Shown here piece by piece: positions 43,201 to 53,437 of a stretch of DNA of 64,000 nucleotides. The DNA is from Prunella strophiata (taxonomy: Eukaryota > Chordata > Aves > Passeriformes > Prunellidae), in the NCBI GenBank assembly GCA_036583965.1, contig JAZBQD010000033.1, forward strand, positions 19,491,446 through 19,555,445. The letters are read 5' to 3'. The first letter of the stretch is position 1. Each line of letters starts with the position of its first letter. The notes under the pieces were generated by a model. That model was not told the DNA's origin. It was given only the letters and a program-made list of their open reading frames with translations, and did not search any database. The position numbers and the translations under genes are program-made.

Positions 43201-45869
43201 GCAGAAGCTCTTCCCCCAGGGCCTAACCTGTGTGAGAGGGTCTGACTGTTCCTTGGCCTGTCTGAGCTGTCCCAGCCGAGAGAGGGTAGTTGTGGCACTG
43301 CTTGCTGCGGATTACCCCAAGGATTTAGTGAGGGTTTGAGAGAACCACCATGGACCCCAGGCAGGTTCGGCCATCCACCCAGGGATTTTGCACAGGGGCT
43401 GCAAAGAGAGTGGAGAATGACCAGGAGCCAGCCCAGGCCCCTGTGCAGCTTTGGCCATGTCCATTCACATCTGGCTCCCATGGTCTTACCCAACCCCCGT
43501 GCAGTGCCCAGTTTCCTGAGGCTGAGGGGACTCCAGTACATCATGGAAATGGTTCTGATCTATGCTACCTTCTAGACTGGGATCATGGCATGGCTTATCT
43601 GGGAGGCCTGGCACATGACAGTTCAAAATCCTTGGAAAATTCTGTAAGCACATTCACAACATCCCTTTTCCTGAGAGAATAATCAGTGTCAGTGTAGCAA
43701 GACCTCATTGATGTGCCATTTCCCTTAAGAGTCTGAAGGTTGTTGAGATCTGGAAAGCAGCCTGAGGAGCTCCTACAGTGCCACGGGAGCTGTTCTGTCC
43801 TGCCTTTCTTTGCAGCTGAACCTGTTGGTGAGGGTGGTGCAGCTTCCCAACCCACGTCCAGGAACTGAGCCTCTGGGAGATGGTGAGGGTAGGTCAAGGC
43901 CTTTCCCCATGGGAGAGCTGCCAGCTCAGAGCCCAAAGCTCGGCCAGGGGGGCATGGCTGCAGGTGCCAGGACAGAACCATGCACGTGTGTGCCCTCGCC
44001 CTGCACGATGCTCTCAGGACTTCTGCTCAGTCCTGGCAGCTGTTTGGAGGATGGAAGGCCCTGGCCCAGCCCCAAAAACCCAGATATTTTCTGATCCTTA
44101 TCCATGACTTTTCAAAGTCATGGCCTCCTGAAGATGCCACCTGCCTGGATGGTGGATGGTTCCATCTGACCCAGCTGTCCCTCTTCCTTTATCAAGTGAT
44201 GGACCAAATGTCTGTGCAGGAGGAGGCACATCCCGGAGGAAGCAGTGGGTTGGTGCCAGCCTCTGCTGCAGGGAGGAAGGCGATGCCAGACACGGGCACA
44301 GGCACAGGAGGTAATTGCTGTGCTGGGCTCAGCCCTCGGCGGGGCTGTGTGGCAGCAGCTCTTCCCCCTCTTGCACGGCCCAGCAGCAGCCAAAGCTAGA
44401 GGCGCCTCGGCTTCGAGGCCTCTGGAGCTCGTTCACAGCCCCGGGGAAACGGGACTCGTGCACCAACGTCCCTCCCGCTGCAGCTGCTCCGGAGCTGGCC
44501 CTGAGTGCCCAGAGGCCCAAGGCACAGGAGCAGCCCCGAGCGGGAGCCCTGCCACGAGCCCAGGGCCAGAGCCAGCCCTGGCTTCTGACTGGGCAGGGGC
44601 TGCACTGGGTCCTGACAGGGCCTGACTCTGTCCCCTGGGGCTGGGGGAGCTGTCCCAGGGCAGGGAGGGCCAGGGGTGGCAGTGGCTGCTCAGGGATGGG
44701 TTTGGCCCGTGTCCCTCGAAGCAGCCACTGCCCAAGCAGCTGCGCTGCCCCCGGGCTCTGCTCCCGGCCTGCTGGGCTTTGTTGGGTGGCACAGCCTGTG
44801 CCAAGGGGCGGCAAGGTGCCTGCAGGCCCCAGCTCTGGGGGAAACAGAGAACGTCCTGCCCGTGTCCACCGTGCTGCCAGCTCAGCAGTGCAGCACAGCA
44901 CGGGCTCACGCTCCCCATTGCTCATTGCTCCCACAGGTGCAGCCAGCCCCACAACACGTGTTCCTGATTCCCAGGAGGGCCTCAGAAGGGGTTGCTGTTG
45001 GGAAACACATTGTTTGCTACAGTTAATGGCAGGCCTGCTTTTTTTGGAGCTTATCTTCATGTTGGGCTGTGTGGGAATCTGGTGTTTCTGGAAGAGAAAA
45101 TGGTGAGTGTTTTTATAATTTTTCTTTCAAGCAGCTACTTTAGAAAGTCTAATGTAGATGGGAAACATTCCCAGTGAGGCTGCAGTGGAGTTCTAGCCAG
45201 TCCATGATTGTCCAAATGACTCTGCTGAGGGTTCTGCTTCTGCTGCCCAGAGCTTTCATTGGCCTCTTCATTGCTGGGCCTTGTCCTGGGGGGCCCTGCT
45301 GGGGCTGCAGCCAGTGCTGGCTCCCACTGAGGCTGCCTGGCCAAGAGCAGCCCCAGGGGCACAGGGCAGAGGCAGAGCAAGGTGGGCAGGAGAAAGAGCA
45401 GGGACGAGATTGCCCTTGAAAGGCAGAGGCGCTCTGGGGCCCTGCTCCTGGCCAGGGACCCTGCCCAGAGCCGTCCCCTGCCTGCCGGGGCCTTGAGGGG
45501 CAGCTGTCCAGCTGGGCCAAGCTGTGCCAGCAGCTCCAGCCGTGCTGGGGAGCCGTGCCAGCTCTGGGCCCTGCTGTGCAGGAGGGTCCCTGTGTGCCAC
45601 TGGCAGCTGGGGCCTCAGCCACCTCCTCTCTCCACAGGAGCGCCTCTGCAGCTTCCCAAGACCAGCCAAAGAGTTCAGTCAGTGATACCTGGACCTGTCA
45701 TCAGCCATCCCCAGGCCAGTGCCCAATGTCCATGCCACAGGTGCATTATCAGCTCATTACTGTGGACGTGCTGCCACAACCCAGAACAGGACCCTCTGTC
45801 CCCGAGGTTGCTGGCCCTGGTGCCCAGCCAGGACCGAGGGTGGGCCCCTCCTGCCAGATAAGGGCTTGA
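35254..45869 (+). CDS. Gene C: modular type I membrane protein with ITIM-like tail (predicted, 24 exons, 764 aa)
   Basis: The largest member. Exons: 35254-35350 signal; module exons as listed in the five module entries; 44937-45102 transmembrane; 45638-45869 tail. They total 2295 nt without an internal stop, if exons a5 and b5 are both used (each alone would break the frame). Residues 1-24 are the signal peptide and 33-632 the modules. The membrane helix is at about 660-681, with Glu670 inside, followed by WKRK. The tail has VHYQLI at 45741-45758 (Tyr725). AATAAA lies at 46149-46154, 280 bp past the stop. The a3 exon has lost its splice sites and is left out. The function is unknown. Confidence 0.6.
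35698..37270 (+). CDS. Gene C module 1 (a-b-c-d-e)
   Basis: Exons 35698-35769, 36133-36198, 36409-36480, 36568-36669 and 37109-37270. Exon a uses a GC donor (ggag|gcaagt). Exon e is 162 nt instead of about 108 because of an in-frame hexanucleotide repeat near its end. Exon d ends aa|gtgggt, one base shorter than the usual ag|gtgggt context but in the same phase. Confidence 0.6.
37205..37268 (+). repeat. Coding (CACAGG)n microsatellite in exon e1 of gene C
   Basis: About ten tandem copies of a 6-bp unit lie inside the exon and encode a Gly-Thr dipeptide run. Other e exons of this type have only two or three units. Because the unit is 6 bp, length changes stay in frame. Confidence 0.85.
37962..38943 (+). 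CDS. Gene C module 2 (a-c-d-e; b absent)
   Basis: Exons 37962-38033 (ASPLAWLHKVLK type, as in gene A module 2), 38122-38193, 38281-38382 and 38836-38943, all phase 1-1. As in gene A module 2, the b exon is missing and the a-c intron is 88 bp, so this module type existed before A and C separated. Confidence 0.6.
39602..39672 (+). pseudogene. Dead exon a3 of gene C
   Basis: Recognisable by DRDMDSL-like coding, but the acceptor reads cttctgtac (no AG) and the donor region reads gcat|gcaagt. Both splice sites have decayed, so it should be skipped. Confidence 0.5.
40305..41384 (+). CDS. Gene C module 3 (b-c-d-e)
   Basis: Exons 40305-40370, 40578-40649, 40737-40838 and 41277-41384, all phase 1-1 and open. 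Its a exon is the dead one at 39602-39672. Confidence 0.6.
41669..43155 (+). CDS. Gene C module 4 (a-b-c-d-e)
   Basis: Exons 41669-41740 (GC donor), 42104-42169, 42377-42448, 42541-42630 and 43081-43155. Exon d is divergent (GEMELLESNGVLRDVVKEL) and uses a shifted acceptor, ctccag|cagg. Exon e is the short 75-nt type also found in gene A module 2. Confidence 0.6.
43576..44310 (+). CDS. Gene C module 5 (a-b-e) with compensating frame changes
   Basis: Exon a5 43576-43643 is 68 nt with donor tct|gtaagc; exon b5 43816-43882 is 67 nt because of one extra base (ccaggaactgag). Together they are 135 nt, a multiple of three. b5 is read in a new frame (LNLLVRVVQLPNP...) until the inserted base restores EPLGDG. 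Exon e5 is 44197-44310. Exons c and d are absent. The alternative is that both a5 and b5 are skipped, which also preserves the frame. Confidence 0.5.
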
Positions 45870-46722
45870 GCAACATCTTTGTGCTTCAGCTCTGGTCTCT
45901 AAGTGGTAGCACCAGCACAGGCTGAGCTGATTGCCTGGGCACAGCCAGGGCTGGGCAGGCAGCAGCTGGACCTGGGGCTCCTGAGAGCAGCAGCTACTAT
46001 GTTTATTTTTCATTTTGCAGGATTTAGGAATGTTTTTCATAGAAAATTCCCAAAATATTTCTTCATTTTTTTTTTTTTGCATTAGTTCTATATTTTTCAA
46101 AGTAGTTTTAGAATTCATGAAAAACTTAGAACGTTTTTACACTTCTAGAATAAAAAACAGAATTGCACTTAACTGGTAATCTTTACTCTAGGAAGAACTA
46201 TGACAACCCAAGATACCTAGTCTACTGGAGAGGCTCTTTTCCCACTGGAGACTTGTGCCTAATCACAAAAACTTATGTAAAACCTTTTCCCTGATATTTT
46301 CCGGGATTTCTGACAAGCTCACCTCTTAGTCTTCAGAGGCAAACTTTGAACACAGTGGGAATCTCTTCAAGTCACCATCTTTCTTTGCTTCTGCAAGAAC
46401 TCCCTCAGTTCCAGAGCAGAGGCTTCTCTCAGCTTCCTGCTGCCCCACTCCGCCCCCAGCCTGTCCTGAGCCCTCTCCTGCAGCTGCTGCGCTGCCATGG
46501 AGCTGCTGTAAAACACAACAGCTCTGCCACACCCGCTCAGCAGTGTGGAGAAACTTTCTGGCCCTGCTTGCATTAGGCTGGTGGCTTCTCTAAACACTAG
46601 TTGAGTTTTGAATGCTGTGTTTCACCTGGCACAACGCTGATGCTGCCTTTCTCATGGAGGCTAAACTCCCATGGGCTTTCAAAGCTTTCTGGCCAGCATA
46701 AGGCTTGGGAAACCATTTAATG
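45870..46722 (+). other. Gene C 3' untranslated region and flank
   Basis: AATAAA at 46149-46154. Sequence at about 46190-46440 matches the flank after gene B (29450-29690). No gene seen. Confidence 0.45.
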
Positions 46723-47222
46723 TGTTAGGAAAAATAAGTCCACAAAGATCAGAGGTTCATGCCCAAAAAGGAGACAGAGGAGTCCTTTTACTTTATTCGA
46801 ATAAAGGGAGAGGCCATGGGGCATTCCCCTGGGGTCTCTCGAATTTTTGGAGGATGCAGCCTTCTTTTTATCCTAATTTTCCGGCCGCATTTCCCTCTCT
46901 CTTTCCCCATTGGCTGAGGTACTTGAGAGGTACAGACTTCCCGATACGCCTGATACAGAAGATTTCCCTCTAATGTATAACCCTCTCCTTTAATTTTTAA
47001 TTCTTACAGAACTTAGGGATTCTCTTTCCTATTGTTTCTTTTATCTTACAATGTTTAATTTCATGTATCAGCAAACCTAGAGTTTATTTGTAAAAGCAAA
47101 TATCTCTTCCCATTCATCAATCAGTGGAATCTTTCCCATTGATTTCGTTTATCTCCCAGTGCTAACTTTATCTACTAGCAGACCATAGCTTATTTGTAAA
47201 GGCACCTCCACTATTCCTCTCA
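46723..47222 (-). mobile_element. Solo LTR, same family as 63199-63684
   Basis: Read on the minus strand it starts TGAGAGGAATAG and ends CCTAACA. AATG flanks it on both sides (46719-46722 and 47223-47226), a 4-bp target duplication typical of gammaretrovirus-like integration. AATAAA on the minus strand lies near 46800. Confidence 0.88.
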
Positions 47223-47820
47223 AATGCAGCCATTTAGTATTGAAAATCACTCAGTCTAGGTATCAAAGAAGCTTATCTAAGTGCTGGAGCCCACCAGAGC
47301 ATCCTTCCAGGGCATATCTTTCTTCCCCCACTTCTCCCTCCATGACTGCCAAACATCACCTTTACAGTTCTTTTCTCCAGAAGCTGAATGGCACCATTGT
47401 ATTTGGGGGAGAAACAAAAAGGAAATGTTCTATGATACCATCATCATCGTCATCATCATCATCACCATGAGTTGCAAATTAGTTAAATGACATCAACAAC
47501 TCAGACTGTGGACTTATTTCTCAGAGTGCAGCACTGTCTTTACTATCACTTGAAACTGCAGATGTGTTACAGTCTTTAATATCAGTTTGATGCAGATGTA
47601 ATTTGGAGTCAAGCACAGGTCTGTGAGAGCTTTAGGAGTTGGGCCTACACTGGCACTGCTGTGTGTCTGGAGTAGCCTGCCCCAAACCATCTGCTACCTG
47701 AAGTGCAAAGCGGGGAACAGAAAAGCACTGGCTGCAGAGGGGCTTGGACTGCAGGGAGCCCATCCCTGTCAGGACCAACATGACCATCCCACCTTAGGAC
47801 TGGGGTTTGTGAGAATTGAC
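47223..47820. other. No gene seen; CAT microsatellite
   Basis: A (CAT)n run lies at about 47437-47468. No exon of the gene family and no viral homology was recognised. Confidence 0.4.
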
Positions 47821-48185
47821 TGCTCACTTTAAAAATTTCAAAAGGTTTATTAAACTTTTACAAAAATACAACAAGAGCACTAAATAAAGAAAAACAGGCC
47901 TGGGAAGCTCCCTTGCCCCGTGGCTGCCTGCCAGGTGGCTGGCTCTTCTTCAGGATGGATGCTTCACCTTTTATATTCCTGGGGGTTTTATCAGCCACCC
48001 CTGGTCCCTCCCAAAGTCTGTCAGTCAACTCTTCTTTGCCATTTATTGGTGGAGGTTACTAACTAGACACTCGATTGGAGGTCAGATGTTGTCATGCTGC
48101 ACTCTCCTAGCAACAAGCTTTTCCATTCTTAACTCTCCAATGCAAGGGGTATTTGTACATGACCTCTTTCTACCTGTTATAGGTA
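47821..48185 (-). repeat. LTR-like segment
   Basis: On the minus strand a TATA-like TATAAAAGG near 47970 is followed about 120 bp later by AATAAA near 47846, the usual order in an LTR. The far end and a target duplication were not resolved. Confidence 0.4.
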
Positions 48186-49003
48186 AAAATCAATAAAACT
48201 AATTCAATAATTAATAAAAGAATTTTATTAATTAACAAAATTCAAAATTTAATAGCCACAATTAAAAGAGCAGTGCCAAGCCTGGCGATTGGCACTGGGT
48301 GAACTCTATGACCTGAACTCTATTGCTTCAGGGCCCCTCTGTTCAGGAGTGCTGTCTCTGACAGGCTGGTTTTTATACAGTTTTTTAGCCTGAGGCAGAG
48401 GTGCTCCTGTTCTTTTTGCTGTTCTTCATATTTATGTCTTCCCCCTTTCTTTAGCTGAACTGGACAAAAGCTGTTTCTGGTAAGCCATGAATGTTAATAG
48501 GGTTTACCAGAACGGGTCTTTGCAGGTGCTCCATGGGTCTTGGTTATCTTTATTGACCATTTCTCACCCTGATCAGTCTGGACAATAGCCAGGAAAACTG
48601 GCCATTCCTGCAGGAGCCAGGTTCCTTCAGTTGCAAATGAGGTTTCTGCCCTGGTTTGCATCTTGTGTAGCAATTCCCAGCTAGGTCTCTTCGATTGTAA
48701 ATGAGGCTCTTGTCTCAGTGGAGTTACCCCTCTGGTTTTGTCAGTGACTCTGAACTTTTAAAGGATCTTTCTCATATCGGGCTAACATGCTCACAACTTA
48801 TAAAATCATGGATTTAAAAATACAGATTATATGCACATGTATATCACAACTTAATTCATATTTCATAAAAGCACTAATTATACATATCATATATAACATA
48901 CCTGTCCCAGACAACCCAGGCTGTCTGATGGCAACAATACAGAGGTGAGGAAAAGGGGACTATGGGGAGAACAGAGGATATCTAAACAACAAATCACAAT
49001 AAC
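48186..49003 (-). repeat. Second LTR-like segment
   Basis: On the minus strand TATAAAAACC near 48375 precedes AATAAA sites near 48200-48225. No coding region seen. The boundaries are approximate; it abuts the target duplication of the provirus. Confidence 0.35.
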
Positions 49004-49008
49004 ATAAC

Positions 49009-49635
49009 TGTGAAAAATGCCAATCACTTGTTTTTCTAAAATTTTTAAAGTTTCGTAGAAATAAGATGGTTATAAAAATAGTAATATAATTAGAGTAAAT
49101 AAAATTTGAACAGTTTATATAGGACAATATGAGACAATAAAAACAAAGAGTTATGAACCAGTTCAGGTGCCCTCCTGGGCTAATCAAGCCCTGAAACACA
49201 CCCGTTAACAGAGGATTAACCCTTAAAAGCAATAACCTGTTGCATATTCACATATCCCATGCATGATGCATAAATTCCATTCAAAACAAAGGATTTCATC
49301 TGGTTTTTTTTTCATTTTTATTTCTCTTAATCCCTCGGTGCCTTACAGACTCAGCAATTGCAGGAAGAATTTGGTCCCTTCTGATAAGAGTGATAAATTC
49401 TTTCTTCTCTGAAAGATTTACACATCCTGTAGCTGGTACCTATATGCCAACCCTTCCTTGCTTTCTTAAAAAAATCTCACATACATGGTTTTTCATTCTA
49501 ACTAAAAAAATACAATTTAACCATAAAACTATAGTTACCATACCATTAAAAATATTAATACAACACTACTAATCAATACAATATAATATGTATAGTAAAT
49601 ATCTGTGTAGAGCCATATAACATGTACTTTTCACA
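49009..49635 (-). repeat. 3' LTR of the minus-strand provirus
   Basis: On the minus strand a purine-rich tract (aaagcaaagagggagaat) directly precedes the LTR start at 49635. CCTATATAAAC near 49120 is a likely TATA box. Confidence 0.92.
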
Positions 49636-49682
49636 ATTCTCCCTCTTTGCTTTTATAATTAATTTGGCTCAAGCAGTATTCA

Positions 49683-51535
49683 TTATTTGCTGGCTTTCAT
49701 TATTCGCTCATCTTTTTCATAAATCAAGCTTGCTTCTTTGAAGGGGTCCTCTATATTATCTTGTTTCTTTAATACCATAATCCTTTGCGCCGTTTTTGTT
49801 GTAGCCAACTTTTGGTCCATGGTCACTAATTGCATGCTTTGGACTACACTGGTAATGAGCTGAATAAAACCAGGGATCAAACAAGGAAGAAATATTAGAC
49901 TGGCTGTAGCACATAAAAGCAAGAAGCCTAACTTTTTCCATCATTCTATTCCCAATACATTATCCCACCAGCTAGTATTTAGCATGGATTCCCACTTTTG
50001 AACTGGTACATGAGCTATTTTCCTGATATCATTGACTATATCCAGGACAGCATCCCTGTTGTCATCTATTTTTAAACAACAGTCTGTGTTGAATTTTCCA
50101 CAAACACCCCCTTCTTCAGCGAATAGATAGTCCAGGGCCAACCTATTCTGATACACAGCTGCTCTTGTTTGGATTTGTTGCCTTGATATTAATGCCATTG
50201 TTCAACCAGTTCTGTTTGTTATTATCTCTACAGCAGCTTGGAGTCTTATAATATGATTTAGCATATAAATTGTGGTTCGATACCCCCAGCTCCCATCTTG
50301 TGCCCTGGTGGCTGGCCCATATGTTTCCAGTATGTGTTCAGGGGGCCATTCCTCATCTCCCCATTTTTGGAATCCTCCAATCAAATCTCTTTTGTTTCTC
50401 TTTAGATCCTCATAAACTGGTATCCCTAATTGATCCCAATCAGGTCCTGGTAAAAGAAAAAATCCTGGCTGTATGATTCCCAGAGTACAGCTTCCTTTCC
50501 ACTGAGAAGGGAGTTTTGGGTATGCTCTTTTTCCACATATCCAAAATAAGCCATCTGGAGCTTTCCAATAGTCAAATCTTTGTTGATATATACTATCCCA
50601 AAATTTGGAAATTTCTGGGATACCAGAGTAGGGATTTTTGCCTGTATCATTACATTGAAAAAATCTGATTTAATTATCATACTTACAATTTCCTTTTTTT
50701 ACTTTTTTCTGGGTCCAGTACCTGGTTGGTTCTTCTGGGACCCACCATACAGAAGTTCCGTTACTAACCTTATATCTTTTACAGCGAGTATTTCCTACTT
50801 CATGAAGGAACTTTTTCCCTGTGCACCAAAGACATTCTTCCCCTATCATTGTTGAACTTAAAATCCACCCTTCTGGTAGATTTTCTCCACTTACACTTGT
50901 TTGGTTCCATTTAAGGAGCTCAATTGGGCCTAGACTGCTACCTTTCCATGGCCATTCTTCTGACATCAAAGTCCCTCCATAGACCCAACAATTGTTAATG
51001 TTTAGTTCCCTGCTTATTCTTTCCCCCAATTCTACAAACTGATTTTTACCCATCCTTGAGATATCTCTTTCTTTTTCTAATTGCTGTTCAAGTTTCATAT
51101 ACAAATCATCAACTGAGATTGGCACAGGTTTAGGTGGTTGTGCTGGCTTAGCCTTTTTGTTTATCAATTGTTCTTTTACCAAATCTTGTGCCTTGTTCCC
51201 AGTAATGTGTGTGAAACAAATCCATTTTTCCTCTTTTGGACACTGACTTCCCATCCTCTCACCACTTATCCCTAAATTTTCTGCAGTCCAGTATTTTACC
51301 CCCTTGTACAAGCACTTGACTAATCTGGATGGATTATAACAGTGACTGTTGACATGAGTATGAGAAATAAAAAACCCCGGTGTCTTTCCATATACAGCTT
51401 TCGGTAACATTTATAGCATGGCCTTGTTGAGATCCCAAAAGGGAAAAGACCAAAACTGAGTGACAGAAAAAGGAGTAACAGAGGTCCAGTATGGCTTATA
51501 CTCCCACCTCCCATGCCTATGGGGTTGCAACCCAC
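49683..51535 (-). pseudogene. env of the minus-strand provirus
   Basis: This is the envelope glycoprotein precursor. The first open piece (51535-51320) has a hydrophobic signal-like stretch (GPLLLLFLSLSFGLFP). A frameshift near 51410 moves the reading to the surface-subunit frame 51410-50670. Further breaks occur near 50680, 50384, 50200 and 49940. The TM subunit at 50198-49941 carries a CX6CC motif near 50076-50102, typical of gammaretroviral TM. A hydrophobic anchor at 49922-49683 and a short tail end the gene. At least four breaks make it non-functional as it stands. Confidence 0.8.
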
Positions 51536-51603
51536 AGCAGGTGTATGTGATCTTCTTGGTGGCGAATACAGAGGCCAATCTGGTCTTGCCGTCTACTTCC
51601 TTG

Positions 51604-52055
51604 TCACTTTCTCTTGGTTAATTTCCAGGCAAATAGTTTTTGACACTCCTTAACTGTGGTTTCCCACTGTTCCTCAGGTATCTCCCATTCAACAAGCACT
51701 AATAATTCCCATCCACAAAACAAAGTTATTATTTCAGTTGCTTCGAGTTCTACCTGGATAGGAAATCGATTTGGCACCTGATACTTCCGGCAATGAGAGT
51801 GTTGATTGTGTGAACTACAATACCAATTTTTCCCACAATTTAAACATTTACATTTAACCCAGCTAGCATGCCTGGTATTAGGGTCAATCAAACAGGGTAT
51901 ACGATATGGCACTGATGGAAGTTGTAACTCCTCCTCCTCTTTGTACAAATCACAGGCTAGGGCCAAAATACAAGAGTTCTCAGTCCAAAACAGTCCTGAT
52001 CCTCCTGTTTGGAGTGGAAGTATTCCTCCCCAAGGTGGGTATCAGAGGCGTCTCA
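51604..52055 (-). other. Cys/His-rich open frame between pol and env
   Basis: The frame is open on the minus strand from a stop near 52055 to 51604, with 120 codons from the first TTG at 51966. It has no ATG. It contains C-X-C-X2-C-X5-C-X2-H-X2-H-X-H-C (KCKCLNCGKNWYC and following residues). I do not recognise it. It may be an accessory exon reached by splicing, a decayed extension of pol or env, or chance. No clear counterpart was found in the + strand provirus. Confidence 0.35.
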
Positions 52056-52145
52056 GAGCTTGTCCAGGCGGTACTTGAAACCACTGATATGGGCTCGGTC
52101 TTAATTCCAAATTAGGCATAATTCTATATATGTTTTCCTGGATCA

Positions 52146-53437
52146 TTAAAGTCTTCCCAGTTCATTATCGCCCATTCCCCATTTGAGAGTTAATTTTGTA
52201 TCACCCGGTTCAGATGTTATCATCCACTCCTTTGGTTCCTCCACGGGTCCTTTGATTCTGCTGGTGTGGATCCCCCCTCGTTCCCTGGTCCGGATCGCAG
52301 CCTCGGTTGTCAGCAATACCTGAAAAGGACCTTCCCATTGTGGAATTAAAGATTGTTCTTTCCAAATTTTTACCAGTACCCATTCCCCTGGATGAATATT
52401 ATGGATTTTAAAGTCTAAAGGTGTGGTTTGAGGGATTATTCCTTTTAGCCGTAAGTTTTCAAGAGTTTTTCCAATGGTATTAACATATCTTTTAACACTC
52501 ATGTCCCCTACCTCATAGGTAGCATTTTCATGTTGGGTGGTCAAAAAGGTAACCGAAACATCATCTCATAAGGTGACACTTCCAGGTCTGACCTGGGTTG
52601 TGTTCAGATCCTCAATAAGGCAAAAGGTAGGCATTGTACCCATGACATTCGGGTTTCAGCTATTAATTTAGTCAGAGTTCTCTTTAAAGTCTGGTTCATC
52701 CTCTCTACACGACCAGAACTCTGTGGATGCCATGGGGTGTGTAACTCCCATTTTATCCCCAGGGCTTGAATTATTTGTTGTAATACCTTTGATGTAAAAT
52801 GTGTTCCTTTGTCCGAGTCTATTCTATTAACCATTCCATATCTGGGAATAATTTGGTCCAGAAGGGTTTTACTTACCACGTTGGCTGTGGCTTTAGCAGT
52901 GGGAACTGCTTCCACCCAATGAGTTAGATGGTCTGTTATTACTAATAAATACTTCCATCTTTGTACTTGAGGAAGTTCAGTAAAATCTACTTGGGTACTT
53001 TGAAATGGTCAAAGAGCTAACTCACGACCTCCTAATGTTGTTTTTCTCATCACCTTCTTATTTATCCTTTGGCATGTTATGCATCTTTCAGTTATCTGCT
53101 TTGCTACTGCAAAAATCCCAATACACCCATAGTTTCTTTAAAAATGATCACACAAAGCCTGAGTACCCCAGTGGGTTTTCTGATGCATGTCTTCTAATAT
53201 TTCCCTAGTAAGCATTTTATTAAGTAATTGTCTTCCATCAGGAAGTTTCCATTTCCCTGATTCATCTTTTTCTCCTCCTATCTTGTTTAACTCTTTTTCC
53301 TCTGCTTCACTAAACTTCGGAATTTCCAGTTTTTCTTCATTTGGAGTTAATATTAACATGACTCTTTCAGTTCCATTTTCTGCTGCATCCTTAGCTTCCT
53401 GATCTGCCAAATTATTTCCTCTTATTTCTGGGGTCAC
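52146..53437 (-). pseudogene. Integrase region of pol, minus-strand provirus
   Basis: Integrase joins viral DNA to host DNA. The N-terminal HHCC zinc region is split: the histidines lie at the end of 53437-53138 and the CITC pair near 53080. The core has the first Asp in QVDFTE (near 52985), the second in RIDSDKGTHF (near 52815) and the Glu in SSGRVER (near 52710). The C-terminal domain is open at 52544-52146. Stops separate these pieces. Confidence 0.8.
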
